A stretch of 64,000 bases of DNA from Burkholderiaceae bacterium (lineage in GTDB: Bacteria > Pseudomonadota > Gammaproteobacteria > Burkholderiales > Burkholderiaceae_E): assembly GCA_027493945.1 (NCBI GenBank), contig JAOSJU010000001.1, positions 3,158,484-3,222,483 on the forward strand, written 5' to 3'. Numbering within the stretch: the first letter of the stretch is position 1; each line of letters starts with the position of its first letter. Under the pieces are notes generated by a model. It made no database searches. It was not told the DNA's origin and saw only the letters and a list, made by a program, of their open reading frames with translations. The position numbers and the translations under genes were made by a program. Of the stretch, positions 23,238-32,491 are shown piece after piece.

Positions 23238-24089
23238 TCAGTACCAGGTCTTGCGGCGCGGATCTCGATAGAGCAGCGCGCGCACGCCGGCCCGGTCGAA
23301 CGGCTGCCAGCCGCCTTCGGGCTGCGCGAGACGGTCAGCGACCGCGTAGAGCACCATCGGGTTGAAACCCATCCCGAGGTGGCTCGCTTCGACTTCGATG
23401 TTCTCGGTTGCCGGGCCCTCCTGCTCGACGCAGCACTGCCAGGACACGACGCCGTCGGTGCGACTGAAGATCGACGTCGTCGGCACCGGCGGCGGCACGC
23501 GCAGCGGCTCGTGCACTTCGGGCGCGCCGATCCGGTGACCGGTGAAGAACTCGTAGACGCGCCACGCATTGGTGGCCTTCGGATGTCCGGTGAACGGCGT
23601 GCCCATCGTGATCACCTGCCGCACCTCGTCGGGGAACTCCTTCGCGAGCTCGCGCGCGTAGACCCCGCCGAGACTCCAGCCGATCAGGCTGACCGTCCGG
23701 CCATGCGCCCGCCGGACAGCGAGCAGGCGCTTGCGCAGCGCCTCGAGCACGCCGTCGCGCGGGCCGAGGTTGCGCCTGATGCCCGACGCGATCACCTCGT
23801 AGCCGAGTCGTCCGAGGAATCGGCGCAGCACTGCGGTGCTGCCGTCGCCGGCCAGCAGGCCCGGATAGACGACGACCGGATGCCCGTCGCCGCGCGGCGC
23901 GAGCGGCAGCAGCGGCCGCGACCAGAGCGCCGCGCCGAACTCCCACGGCGCGCGCCACTCGAGCGCGAGCCGCACCACGCCCGGCGCACGCATCGGGCCG
24001 ACCTCGTACCAGTGGTGTGCGTTGTGCATCGGCGTCTCGGGCGTCTCGAGATACAGGAAAACCGAATCGAGTCCGGTCAGTTGCCGCAA
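23238..24089 (-). CDS. Alpha/beta hydrolase carrying a wax-synthase-like N-terminal segment
   Basis: The main body begins around MRAPGVVRLALEWRAPWEFG and has PVVVYPGLLAGD and the nucleophile motif GWSLGGVYAREL, typical of a lipase/esterase-like hydrolase. The preceding residues, MRQLTGLDSVFLYLETPETP then MH, read like the first 25-30 residues of a WS/DGAT acyltransferase and are not normal for the hydrolase. The TTG at 24089 starts the extended form; the internal ATG is the likely ancestral hydrolase start. Function beyond hydrolase is unknown. Confidence 0.8.
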   Translation of the reverse strand: MRQLTGLDSVFLYLETPETPMHNAHHWYEVGPMRAPGVVRLALEWRAPWEFGAALWSRPLLPLAPRGDGHPVVVYPGLLAGDGSTAVLRRFLGRLGYEVIASGIRRNLGPRDGVLEALRKRLLAVRRAHGRTVSLIGWSLGGVYARELAKEFPDEVRQVITMGTPFTGHPKATNAWRVYEFFTGHRIGAPEVHEPLRVPPPVPTTSIFSRTDGVVSWQCCVEQEGPATENIEVEASHLGMGFNPMVLYAVADRLAQPEGGWQPFDRAGVRALLYRDPRRKTWY

Positions 24090-24095
24090 ATCGTC

Positions 24096-24983
24096 CTAGC
24101 CTCGAGGCTTCAGCGCGGACAGGTCGAGGCGGCCGTCGCGCACCGGTGGGCACCAATAATAGCCGCCGCTCTCGGGGCGCGTGAAGCGGAACAGCGCATC
24201 CTCGATGCCGTCTTCGAGGCCGGCCATGCGCTTCAATTGCGCGATGAACGCGTCGAAGTTCCTGCCGAAGGCCACGAACACCAGCCCGGCGCGCCTGCCG
24301 TCCGACCACGGCATCGAGCGACGCACGACGAAGGCTTCGGGATCGAAGCTCTCCTGCGCGGTGCGCTTGACGTGCGCCGACGGCGGCGCGTCGTCGATCT
24401 CCTCGTTGTCGTCGCGGCGGCGGCCGATGGCCGCGTCCTGCTCGTCGCGGCTCATCGCATCGAACAGGTCGAAGCGGTGCACCCAGCGCTGCACCGCGAC
24501 GAAGCTCGAACCTGCGGGCGCGGCGCCGCCCTGCGGCGCGATCGCGGCCGCGACCGCGTCCTCCCCCTTCGGGTTCTCGGTGCCGTCTTCGTAGCCGCTC
24601 AGGTCGTCGCCGTCGCCGTGCCTGAAGGCCGACGTGAGGTCGACCAGCTCGAACGCCGGCGCGAGCGCGTCTTCCATGCGCCGCGAGCGGTGAAACAGCT
24701 CGCCCGCGTCGTCGCCGCGCAGCCAAAGCCAGAGATCGGTCGGCGTCGACGGAATGGCGAGCCGCGTGGACTGCAGCGCTGGAAAACTGTGCAGGCCCGC
24801 GATCCTGGCGCCCAGCGACGCGACCAGCGAAGCCCCGAGTCCGGCCACGCAGCGCTCACCATCGACCAGGGTCGCCAGCGTCTTCAGTGCGCTGCGCAAG
24901 TCGGTGCCGGGCGTGGCCACGAAGGAGAGGTAGCGGGCCGATTGGGGAATCGGCATCAGGATGGCGGGCTGGTATCCGGGCAT
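24096..24983 (-). CDS. DyP-type heme peroxidase
   Basis: Dye-decolorising peroxidase of the bacterial cytoplasmic type. It contains the GXXDG motif with catalytic Asp (GYEDGTENP), the proximal heme His in HVKRTAQESF and the distal Arg in RRSMPW. The ATG at 24983 (MPGYQPAIL) is preferred over a TTG at 24998. About 295 aa. No encapsulin gene is adjacent. It ends 6 bp before the hydrolase start, so the two probably share a transcript. Confidence 0.92.
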   Translation of the reverse strand: MPGYQPAILMPIPQSARYLSFVATPGTDLRSALKTLATLVDGERCVAGLGASLVASLGARIAGLHSFPALQSTRLAIPSTPTDLWLWLRGDDAGELFHRSRRMEDALAPAFELVDLTSAFRHGDGDDLSGYEDGTENPKGEDAVAAAIAPQGGAAPAGSSFVAVQRWVHRFDLFDAMSRDEQDAAIGRRRDDNEEIDDAPPSAHVKRTAQESFDPEAFVVRRSMPWSDGRRAGLVFVAFGRNFDAFIAQLKRMAGLEDGIEDALFRFTRPESGGYYWCPPVRDGRLDLSALKPRG

Positions 24984-25154
24984 GCGTGCAATCTCCAATC
25001 GAAGAGCCGGCTCTCGGGTCGGCCACGAACCCGGGGATTATCCGCCAGGAGCCCGGCGCCTCCGGCATCTCCCAGGCACGGCAGCACGAGGCGCGGTCAT
25101 CGACCGTTGACGAGCGTCAATCGGCGGCGCCCGACGCGGCGTAGCTTGCGGTGC

Positions 25155-26640
25155 ATGCACGAATCGAGCGGCACGGGGACGCGGTTGCGCCAGGCGGCAG
25201 CGTTTGCGGCCTGCATCTCGATTGCCGGCCTGGCAACAGGCTGGGGCGCCGGCGCGACCGCCGGCACTCGCGAGGGGCTCGCCGCACTGGAGCGCAGCGA
25301 CTATCCGAACGCGCTCCGCGAGCTCGCTCCATCGGCCGAACAGGGCGACACCGCCGCGCAGGCTGCGCTGGGCCGGATGTACCTGTACGGCTGGGGCGTA
25401 GCGAAGGACCCTGCGGTCGCGGCGCGCTGGCTGCAACGGGCCGCGGAATCCGGCCACGCGGGCTCGCAGAAGTTGCTCGCCCATCTCTACGAGGGCGGCA
25501 TCGGCGTGCCGAAGGATGCCGCGCAGGCCGAGCGCTGGCGACGGGCAGGTGTCGCCGCCGCGTCGAAGGGCGCGCCCGGGCCGCCGGTGCGCTACAAGGA
25601 CTACGAGGATCGCGACCTGGTCATCGACGGCAAGGTCTATCCGCAGGAAACCGCGCTGATGCACGGCTGGGGCATGAAGCGCGATCCTGCAGGCTGCCGT
25701 CCGCTGGTTCACCGCGGCTGCGGAAGGCGGCCACGAGCGCGCGCGGCGGGTGCTGGCCGCGCTCTACGAACAGGGCGCCGATGTCCCGCGCGACCTCGCG
25801 GCGGCCCGAAAATGGCGTTGCCTGGCCGACCGTGACTCGAAAGCGCCCAGGCAGTCGGCGCCGCAGTTCTCGCCCGATCGCAGCTGCGACCCGGTCGCAC
25901 CGGCCGAACTGCAGAAGATCCGCGCGTCGGCCGAAGGCGGCGATGCGACGGCGCAAAACCTGCTCGGAACGCTGCTTGCGCAGGGCACAGGCATCGACGC
26001 CGACGCTCGTCAGGCACTGCGCTGGTTCCGCGAGGCCGCGAAGCGCGGCGATGGCGACGCGCAGCGCAACCTCGGCGCGATGTACGAGATCGGCCTTGGC
26101 GTCGACGTCGACTATCGCCAGGCGCGTGCCTGGTACGGCAAGGCACCCGGCGAGGATGCGATGCGCTCGGCCAACCGGGTCGAGCTGCTGATCGGCTGGC
26201 AGGATCTCGAATGGGGCGCCCCGCTGGCGAAGCGCCCCGGCTTCGCTTTCGCCCAGCCGCCGGCGATGCTCGAGCGCTCGATGTCGCTGCAGCGCCTGCT
26301 GAGTGGCCGGGCCCACTACGCCTTCCACGCGCGACGCGCCGATTCGCTTCAGTTCGGCGGCGCGACGGTCAAGCGGATCGTCTATCAGTCGCTGATGCAG
26401 CGCGACGGCCTGTGCGCGGTCTGGATCGAATTCGAGGGACGCGGCAATCATCGCGCGCTGTTGCAGTCGCTCGCCAGCTGGTACGGCCCGCCGCATGCGC
26501 AGACCTCGGTCAACGATGACCGCCTGTCGATGAGGGCATGGGATTTCCACGGCGGCGTTCGCGTGCTGCTCGAGCACTTCCAGTGGGCCGCAGCCGACGA
26601 GAGCCTGGGCTGGCTCGCGGTCTGGCACGCCTCCTGCTGA
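25155..26640 (+). CDS. Sel1-repeat protein with unknown C-terminal domain (frameshifted)
   Basis: An exported protein: signal-like N terminus (AAAFAACISIAGLATGWGAGA), then Sel1 repeats such as AALGRMYLYGWGVAKD and NLGAMYEIGLGVDVD, which usually serve as protein-binding solenoids. The frame breaks after GMKRDP near 25690. Removing one base gives a Sel1-consistent join into AAVRWFTAAAEGGHERARR. Corrected length is about 494 aa. The last 125 residues (from MLERSMSLQRLL) are not Sel1 repeats and I do not recognise them. Confidence 0.82.
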
Positions 26641-26683
26641 GCCGCTTGCCCTATGATCGGGGCGGCATCCGTCCTCGACTCCG

Positions 26684-27179
26684 ATGAAGCCCGCGCAACA
26701 CCCCACCGCACTGCGCACCGCGCAACTCCTGCGCGACGCCGGCATCGACGTCACGGTCGTCGAGTTCGAACAACCCACCCGCACCAGCGCCGAAGCCGCA
26801 GCGGCGATCGGCTGCTCGGTGGCCGAGATCGCGAAGTCGGTCGTCTTTCGCGGTCGCGACAGCGGGCTGGCGATCGTCGTGGTCGCGAGCGGCGAGAACC
26901 GCGTCGACGAGCCCGAGGGTGGCCGCAGCCGTGGGCGAGCCGCTCGCGCGTGCCGATGCGGACTTCGTCCGCTCGGCCACCGGCTACGCGATCGGCGGCG
27001 TCGCGCCGATCGGCCACTCGGGGCCGGTGAAGCTGGTGCTCGACGAAGACCTTCGCCGCTTCGAAACCGTGTGGGCCGCCGCAGGCACGCCGTTCTCGGT
27101 GTTTCCGCTCACGCCTGCCCAGCTCCGCGAATTGACCGGCGCCGAATGGTCGGCGGTCAAGCAGCAAGCGCGCGCATGA
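26684..27179 (+). CDS. ybaK: YbaK/EbsC-family aminoacyl-tRNA deacylase (frameshifted)
   Basis: YbaK-fold editing protein; family members hydrolyse mischarged tRNA such as Cys-tRNA(Pro). The N-terminal half ends VVVASGENRVDE and the C-terminal half resumes RVAAAVGEPLARADADFVRSATGYAIGGVAPIGH, with the conserved GYAIGGVxPxGH loop. The break lies in CCGAGG at 26913-26918; deleting the G joins the halves into a 164-aa protein. It converges with the ACP-GNAT gene, overlapping by about 22 bp. Confidence 0.88.
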
Positions 27180-27960
27180 CGCGCACCGTGTCGCGCCCGT
27201 CCACATCGGGCATGACGCGAAAGCCGAGCTGGCGGGCCAGCTCGAGCATTCTCCGGTTCGTGGCGAGGACGATCCCTTCCATCGTGGCGAGGCCGCGGCG
27301 CCGCGCGACGTCGATCAGCATCCGCATCAGGATCCCCGCCAGCCCGCTGCCTTGCCAGGCATCGGCCAACGCGATCGCAAACTCGCAGCCGGTGCCCGAC
27401 GCATCGACGCCGTAGCGGGCAGCACCAACGATCTGCTCGCGCCCGTCGCGGCCCACCGTCGCCACCAGCGCGAGGTCGCGCTGCTGGTCCACCTGTGTGA
27501 GCGCACGCAGCTTGGCGACCGGCGCTTCGCGCAAGGTCGCCATGAATCGCTGGTAGCGCGTCTCGTCGGAGAGGCTGCGGATGAACTCGGCCTCGAGCGC
27601 GACGTCGTCCGGGCCGATCGGTCGCACGATGACCCAGGTCGAGCCGATCCGGCGCCGCATCGCGCCGGGCTGCGCCGGCGCCTGCACGCCGGCACCCACG
27701 GGCTGCGCGGGTTGCGTCGGCTGGCGCGACGCGAGGTAGTCGACGGCCGCATCCAGAGTCTCGAGGCGCTCGTAGTCCGACTCGGGCACCTCGATCGACA
27801 GCCGCTCGGCGAACGCATCGAGCAGGTTCAGCCAGTCCATCGAATCGAGCCCGGCCTGCTCGCGCAGCGGCCGGTCGGCCTGGATGCGCCCGAGGTCCAC
27901 GCCCGGGGCGATCGATTCGATCACCGCCCGCACCGTTTCGCGGATCTCGTCGCGTTCCAA
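27157..27960 (-). CDS. Acyl carrier protein-GNAT acetyltransferase fusion
   Basis: Residues 1-80 form an acyl carrier domain with the phosphopantetheine site GLDSMDW. After a Pro/Gln-rich linker, residues from about 105 to the end are a GNAT domain most like the acetyltransferase part of Pat-type protein lysine acetyltransferases (RPIGPDDVALEAEFIRSLSD, then ALVATVGRDG and AWQGSGLAGILM for acyl-CoA binding). Pat enzymes normally carry an acyl-CoA-synthetase-like domain instead of ACP. The TTG at 27960 is used. Divergent from a CBS-domain gene. The target is unknown. Confidence 0.8.
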   Translation of the reverse strand: MERDEIRETVRAVIESIAPGVDLGRIQADRPLREQAGLDSMDWLNLLDAFAERLSIEVPESDYERLETLDAAVDYLASRQPTQPAQPVGAGVQAPAQPGAMRRRIGSTWVIVRPIGPDDVALEAEFIRSLSDETRYQRFMATLREAPVAKLRALTQVDQQRDLALVATVGRDGREQIVGAARYGVDASGTGCEFAIALADAWQGSGLAGILMRMLIDVARRRGLATMEGIVLATNRRMLELARQLGFRVMPDVDGRDTVRVMRALAA

Positions 27961-28060
27961 TGAAGGGTTCCCCGATGCGCGAGCCTGCGCGCAAGCCACG
28001 GACCGTAAGGCCGTGGAGTCCGGGCCGACTTTACATCGGTTCGCAAACGAGGAGGCCATC

Positions 28061-28651
28061 ATGCTGCCGGATTCCGCATTGCCCGCACGCAACCTGCGTC
28101 CCGGGGTCTCGGTGGCACGGACCTTGCTCATCCCGACCGCGCCGGTCACGCCCGCCTCGCCGGCATCGGCCGTCATGACCGACCTCACCCAAGTGCGGGC
28201 GGTCACGGTCAATCCGACGACTGCGCTGCAACAGGCCGAGCAGTTCATGATCCACCAGCGCGTGCACATGCTCTTCGTCGTCAGCGAGATGCCCGAGCTG
28301 CAGGGTCTCGTCACCACGACCGACCTGCGCGGAGATCGCGTGATGCGCGCCGTCCAGGAGCGCAACGTGCACTACGAGGATCTCTGCGTGGCCGACGCGA
28401 TGACGCCGCTGTCGATGCTCGATGCGATCGACTACCACCGGCTCGCGGGCGCGCGCGTGAGCAACGTGGTCGCGACGCTGCGCAAGCACGGCCGGAACCA
28501 TCTGCTCGTCATCGAAGCCGCTTCGGGCGCGCAACCGGAACGCGTGCGCGGCGTGATCTCGCGCGCGCAGGTCGAGCGACAACTGGGCACCGTGATCGAG
28601 GCGTCGGGCCCCGCGTTCGACCTTGCCGAGCTCGGACAGGCCATGTCCTGA
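28061..28651 (+). CDS. Tandem CBS-domain protein
   Basis: A 196-aa cytoplasmic protein built from two CBS motifs (PASAVMTDLTQVRAVTVNP to VTTTDLRGDRVM, and VADAMTPLSMLDAIDYH to GVISRAQVERQLG). CBS pairs sense adenosine nucleotides. No catalytic domain is attached. The ATG at 28061 follows GAGGAGG. It is divergent from the ACP-GNAT gene, with about 100 bp between them, which contains a CCACGG/CCGTGG hairpin. Confidence 0.88.
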   Translation: MLPDSALPARNLRPGVSVARTLLIPTAPVTPASPASAVMTDLTQVRAVTVNPTTALQQAEQFMIHQRVHMLFVVSEMPELQGLVTTTDLRGDRVMRAVQERNVHYEDLCVADAMTPLSMLDAIDYHRLAGARVSNVVATLRKHGRNHLLVIEAASGAQPERVRGVISRAQVERQLGTVIEASGPAFDLAELGQAMS

Positions 28652-28870
28652 TCATCCCCCCACGACCGTTTCGCGCGCTATCGCCACCGCGCCCCACGCA
28701 CGCCCCTCGGCGTCGTGCAGAACGCCGAACTGCATCGCCACGTACAGTCGCTCGCCGCTTTTGGGCACCGCGCGCGTGGTCAGCGGCTTGCCGGAGTGCT
28801 TCGTCGCGCCGGCCGCAAGTGCCGTGTGGTAGCCCTTCCAGTGCGCCTCGCGCAGACTCCGCGCTTCATG
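28652..28870 (-). pseudogene. C-terminal fragment of a small PAS-domain protein
   Basis: On the minus strand the frame reads SLREAHWKGYHTALAAGATK, then HSGKPLTTRAVPKSGERLYV, then AMQFGVLHDAEGRAWGAVAI and ARETVVGG before a TGA at 28652-28654. This is the second half of a PAS sensor fold with its PAC-like end. There is no start codon or N-terminal half; the sequence upstream is already the aldo/keto reductase gene. It is best read as a remnant cut off by a deletion. Confidence 0.7.
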
Positions 28871-29825
28871 CCGCCGGCAGGGTCTCGACCAGCGTGATCA
28901 TCCGCTTGCGCATCGCGTCGTCGGGCAGCGCGCCGACCGCCGCGCCCATGTTGTCGGACATGTTCTCCGGGCGACTCGTGGCCGGCGTGATCGCGGTGAC
29001 TGCCGGATGGCTCGCGACGAACTTCAGGAAGAACTGCGCCCACGAGGCGGCGCCGAACTCGCGCGCCCAGTCGGGCACGCTGCGGCCGGCCACGCGCCTC
29101 CACAGGCGCGTGCGCCCGAACGGCGCGTAGACGAGCACCGCGATGCCGCGGTCGCGCGCGAGCGGCAAAATCGTGCGCTCGGCATCGCGGTCGTCGATCG
29201 CATAGTTGGTTCCGATGAAGTCGATCGGTTCGCTGCGCATCGTGCGCAGCAGTTCGTCGTACTGGCCCTCGAAGGTCGTCGTCACGCCGATGTAGCGCAC
29301 GCGCCCCTGCTCCTTCAGCGCCCTGAGGATCGGCAGCTGCGTGCGCAGGTCGCCCAGGTTGTGGACCTGGATCAGGTCGATCGCCGGCTTGCCGATGCGC
29401 CGGAACGAGGTCTCGATCTGCCTGCGCGCGGCAGCCGGGTCGGCCGCGCCGCCGCCCCATGACGCGACGTTGAGCTTGGTCGCCCAGAACAGCCGCTGCG
29501 CGATGCCGAGCTCCTGCGCGATGCGCCCGGCGACCTCTTCGGAGGCGCCATAGGCCGGCGCGGTGTCGAAGACCGTGCCGCCGAGATCCACCATCCGCCC
29601 GAGCACCTCTCGAAGCGCCGCGACGTGGTCGGTGCGCGCGACCTGCGAGAACGTCGCCGAACTGCCCAGCCCCACGATCGGCAACCGCTCGCCGGTCTTC
29701 GGGATCGCGCGGGTGATCAGCCCCGCCGGCGCGCCACTCCCGGCGCCACGCGCAGCGCCAGACGCGAGCGCAAGCATCCCGGCCTCGGTCCCGATTCGCC
29801 GAAGCCATTCCCGTCTCGTCGTCAT
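28866..29825 (-). CDS. Aldo/keto reductase with twin-arginine-like leader
   Basis: NAD(P)H-dependent oxidoreductase fold, 319 aa. The N terminus MTTRREWLRRIGTEAGMLALASGAARG looks like a Tat signal, suggesting export. Catalytic-tetrad candidates appear in FDTAPAYGASEE (Asp, Tyr), ATKL (Lys) and VHNL (His). Its stop overlaps the PAS remnant and its ATG overlaps the stop of the transporter gene, so it is translationally coupled to it. The substrate is unknown. Confidence 0.87.
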   Translation of the reverse strand: MTTRREWLRRIGTEAGMLALASGAARGAGSGAPAGLITRAIPKTGERLPIVGLGSSATFSQVARTDHVAALREVLGRMVDLGGTVFDTAPAYGASEEVAGRIAQELGIAQRLFWATKLNVASWGGGAADPAAARRQIETSFRRIGKPAIDLIQVHNLGDLRTQLPILRALKEQGRVRYIGVTTTFEGQYDELLRTMRSEPIDFIGTNYAIDDRDAERTILPLARDRGIAVLVYAPFGRTRLWRRVAGRSVPDWAREFGAASWAQFFLKFVASHPAVTAITPATSRPENMSDNMGAAVGALPDDAMRKRMITLVETLPAA

Positions 29826-31147
29826 GCCGCCACTCCTTGCGCCCGCACGGCGCTACGCGCCCGTGAGCGCTGCGCAACGCCCAACCATGCGCCGAGCGCC
29901 AGCCACACCACCGCCAGCGGCACCGCAAGGGAAGCGAGCGCCGCCAGCCCCATCCCGAGCCGTCCCAGCAGCCCTTCGGTCTGCGCGCCGACGACGTCGC
30001 CGGTGCGATAGACGAAGGTATCGATGAAGGCTTTCGCCTTGTAGCGGTCGGCGCGCGAGACCGTGGTGAACAGCGTTTCGCGCGCGGGCCGCATGATGCC
30101 GCGCTGCACTGCGCGAAACGTCGCCTCGAACGCGATGAGCGCCGCCAGCGAGCCGGCGATCGCCAGGCCGAGGAAGCCCAGCGCCGCAACGAGCGGCAGC
30201 AGCGCCAGCGCCACCGACGTGCCGAGCCGCTTCAACAGGTGACCGCTGACCACCGCCTGCAGCACCAGCGTCGCGGCCTGCGTGATCATGTCGATGCGCG
30301 CGAACGCGGCGGTGCGCAGGTCGAGGTCGGCTCCGAGCGCCGCCACCATCTGCAGTCGCGTGAAATAGATGAAAGTGGCCATCACCGCGACGATCAGCAC
30401 GTAGGCGCAGATCGCCAGCAGATACGGCGATCGGGACACCGACCGGAGGCCCTCCCGGGCACTTCCGCCGATCACCGCGCGATCGACCGCACTCGACGCG
30501 CCCCTGTCCTCGCCGGCTATCGAATCGCCTGCCGTCGAATCGCCGTGCAGCCGCGCGAGCCACCAGGCCGCACCCAGCGCCAGCACCAGGAACCCGGCCG
30601 CCACGGGCAGCAGAGCCGGCGTGCCCAGCGGTCGCGCCAGCACGCTCGCGAGCCAAGGTCCGAAGATGGCGCCCGACGTGCCGCCCACCGCAATCGCTCC
30701 GAACAGGCGCTTGCTTTGCTCCAGCGTGAAGCGATCGGCCATCAGCGCCCAGAAGAGCATCGTGGCAAAGAGATTGAAGACGCTGAACCAGACGTAGAAG
30801 ACCTGTCCGGTGTGCTCGCCGATGCTGGCCGGCGCGAATACCAGCAGCGCATGAAAGCCCAGCAGGCCCGCGGCGAAGAACAGGTAGGTCGCCACGGTGA
30901 ATGCAAGGCGCCGAAAGCGGCTCACCAGCCACCCGAAGACCGGGTTGACCAGCAGCGTGACGACAACGGTGCCGACGAACAGCCAGCGGATCGCATCCAT
31001 GCCGCGCTGCATGCCCAGCGCCTCGCGCGCCGGCCGCAGCACCATCAGCGCGGTGAGCACGAAGAAGAAGAACAGCGCGGCGACCAGAACCGGTGCGAGC
31101 TCGTCGCGGCGGACGTTCGTGAACCGTTGCAGAAGCGCGGCAGCCAT
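29822..31147 (-). CDS. Multi-helix transporter related to NTP/NDP exchangers
   Basis: A 441-aa polytopic protein with about twelve hydrophobic segments. The start MAAALLQRFTNVRRDELAPVLVA and the segment LTALMVLRPAREALGMQRG resemble the ATP/ADP translocase-like branch (COG3202) of the major facilitator group, found in many free-living bacteria where it is unlikely to act as an energy parasite transporter. The ATG at 31147 is chosen because it leads directly into helix 1. Substrate is not determinable. Confidence 0.75.
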   Translation of the reverse strand: MAAALLQRFTNVRRDELAPVLVAALFFFFVLTALMVLRPAREALGMQRGMDAIRWLFVGTVVVTLLVNPVFGWLVSRFRRLAFTVATYLFFAAGLLGFHALLVFAPASIGEHTGQVFYVWFSVFNLFATMLFWALMADRFTLEQSKRLFGAIAVGGTSGAIFGPWLASVLARPLGTPALLPVAAGFLVLALGAAWWLARLHGDSTAGDSIAGEDRGASSAVDRAVIGGSAREGLRSVSRSPYLLAICAYVLIVAVMATFIYFTRLQMVAALGADLDLRTAAFARIDMITQAATLVLQAVVSGHLLKRLGTSVALALLPLVAALGFLGLAIAGSLAALIAFEATFRAVQRGIMRPARETLFTTVSRADRYKAKAFIDTFVYRTGDVVGAQTEGLLGRLGMGLAALASLAVPLAVVWLALGAWLGVAQRSRARSAVRAQGVAA

Positions 31148-31212
31148 GACGTCATCACTGTGACGAGGAGGCCGAGGATCGCGCAAGGCCCTCGGTCGTC
31201 GGTGCCCGGCGG

Positions 31213-31218
31213 TATAAT
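31213..31218 (+). promoter_or_regulatory. -10 element of the TerC leader promoter
   Basis: A perfect TATAAT in otherwise GC-rich sequence, about 10 bp before the riboswitch core. No convincing -35 hexamer is visible. Transcription would start near 31225. Confidence 0.55.
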
Positions 31219-31224
31219 CCGCGC

Positions 31225-31382
31225 TCCTCTCCAGGGGAGTAGCCGGCGCGGTTCTCCGATACCCGCGCCGCGGCATCGTCAAGACGGCATCGGTCGATCC
31301 GGCAATCGACCGCCTGCCCGGTGCCGTGAACCCGGGCGTTCGCGCCACGGGCGGCAAGACCAGCGAGGACCTTCGACAACCG
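31225..31382 (+). ncRNA. yybP-ykoY (manganese) riboswitch
   Basis: The leader has the hallmark AGGGGAGTAGCC at 31233-31244, an internal GCATCGTCAAGACGGC segment and the 3' consensus GGCGGCAAGACCAGCGAGG, in the order and spacing of the yybP-ykoY class, which binds Mn2+. It lies 44 bp upstream of a TerC-family gene, the classical target. Recognition is by motif; no covariance search was run. Confidence 0.85.
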
Positions 31383-31425
31383 CGTCATCCGGCCCCTGCC
31401 AGGCCGGAAGAGAAAGGTCCCCTCG

Positions 31426-32453
31426 ATGCTCTCCGTCGGCACGCCGCTGCTGTGGTCGCTGTTCGCGGCCTTCGTTCTCGTCGCGCTCGCGATCGATTTC
31501 CTCGCCATGAACCGCCAGGGCGCGCACACGGTCACGATGCGCGAGGCAGGCCTGTGGTCGCTGGTCTGGGTCGCCGTGTCGCTCGCCTTCGTCGGCTGGC
31601 TGTGGTGGCACCTGGGCGGCGCGTCAGGCGACGAAACCGCTCGCGCACTGGCCGACGCGAAGGCGCTCGAATTCGTCACCGGCTATCTGGTCGAGAAGGC
31701 GCTGGCGGTCGACAACGTCTTCGTCTTCCTGATGCTGTTCACCTACTTCGCCGTTCCGGCAGAATTCCAGAAGCGGGTGTTGATGATCGGCATCCTCGGC
31801 GCGCTGGTGTTGCGCGCGGTGATGATCCTGGTCGGCGCCTGGCTCGTCGCGCAGTTCCACTGGGTGATGTACCTGTTCGGCGCCTTCCTGGTCTTCACCG
31901 GCATCAAGATGTGGTGGGCGGCCGGGCAGGAGCCCGACCGGGCTCGAACCCCGCGCTGCGCTGGATCGAGCGGCACATGAGGGTCTCGCCGGGCTACGAC
32001 GGCGAACGCTTCTTCACGACCGCGAACGGCGTGCGGATGGTCACGCCGCTGTTCGTGGTGATCCTGCTGATCGGCATCGTCGACGTGGTGTTCGCGGTCG
32101 ACTCGATCCCGGCGATCTTCGCCATCACGACCGACCCGTTCATCGTGCTCACCTCGAACGTGTTCGCGATCCTCGGGCTGCGCGCGATGTACTTCCTGCT
32201 CGCCGGCATGCACGAGCGCTTCCACCTGCTGTCGTACGGCCTGGCCGTGGTGCTCGGGTTCATCGGCGCGAAGATGCTGCTGATCGACCTCTACAAGATC
32301 CCGATCGCGTGGTCGCTCGGCTTCACCGTGACGGTGCTGGGCCTGTCGATGCTGCTGTCGCTGCGGATTCCGGCGCGGCCGGGCGAGGCCGGCAGCGCGT
32401 ATCCGTTCGGTGCGAAAAAGCGGGACGGCAGGGCGGAGAAGGAATCGCGCTGA
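31426..32453 (+). CDS. TerC/Alx-family membrane protein (frameshifted)
   Basis: Integral membrane protein of the TerC family; riboswitch-controlled members such as Alx are linked to manganese export. Paired acidic motifs LVEKALAVDNVFVF and GIVDVVFAVDSIPAIF are present. The frame breaks at CCGG (31938-31941) after GQEPD. One added T (CCTGG) gives EPDLGSNPALRWIERHMRVS and a protein of about 342 aa. The start ATG follows GAAAGG. Confidence 0.9.
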
Positions 32454-32491
32454 GGGGCCGGCGCGAACCGGCCCCTCTCGCTGCGCGTGCC

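Noticed and set aside
23217-25835. A long plus-strand protein covering the hydrolase and DyP region
   Set aside because: It is antisense to the clear hydrolase and DyP genes; only its last part, from 25155, is the real Sel1 gene.
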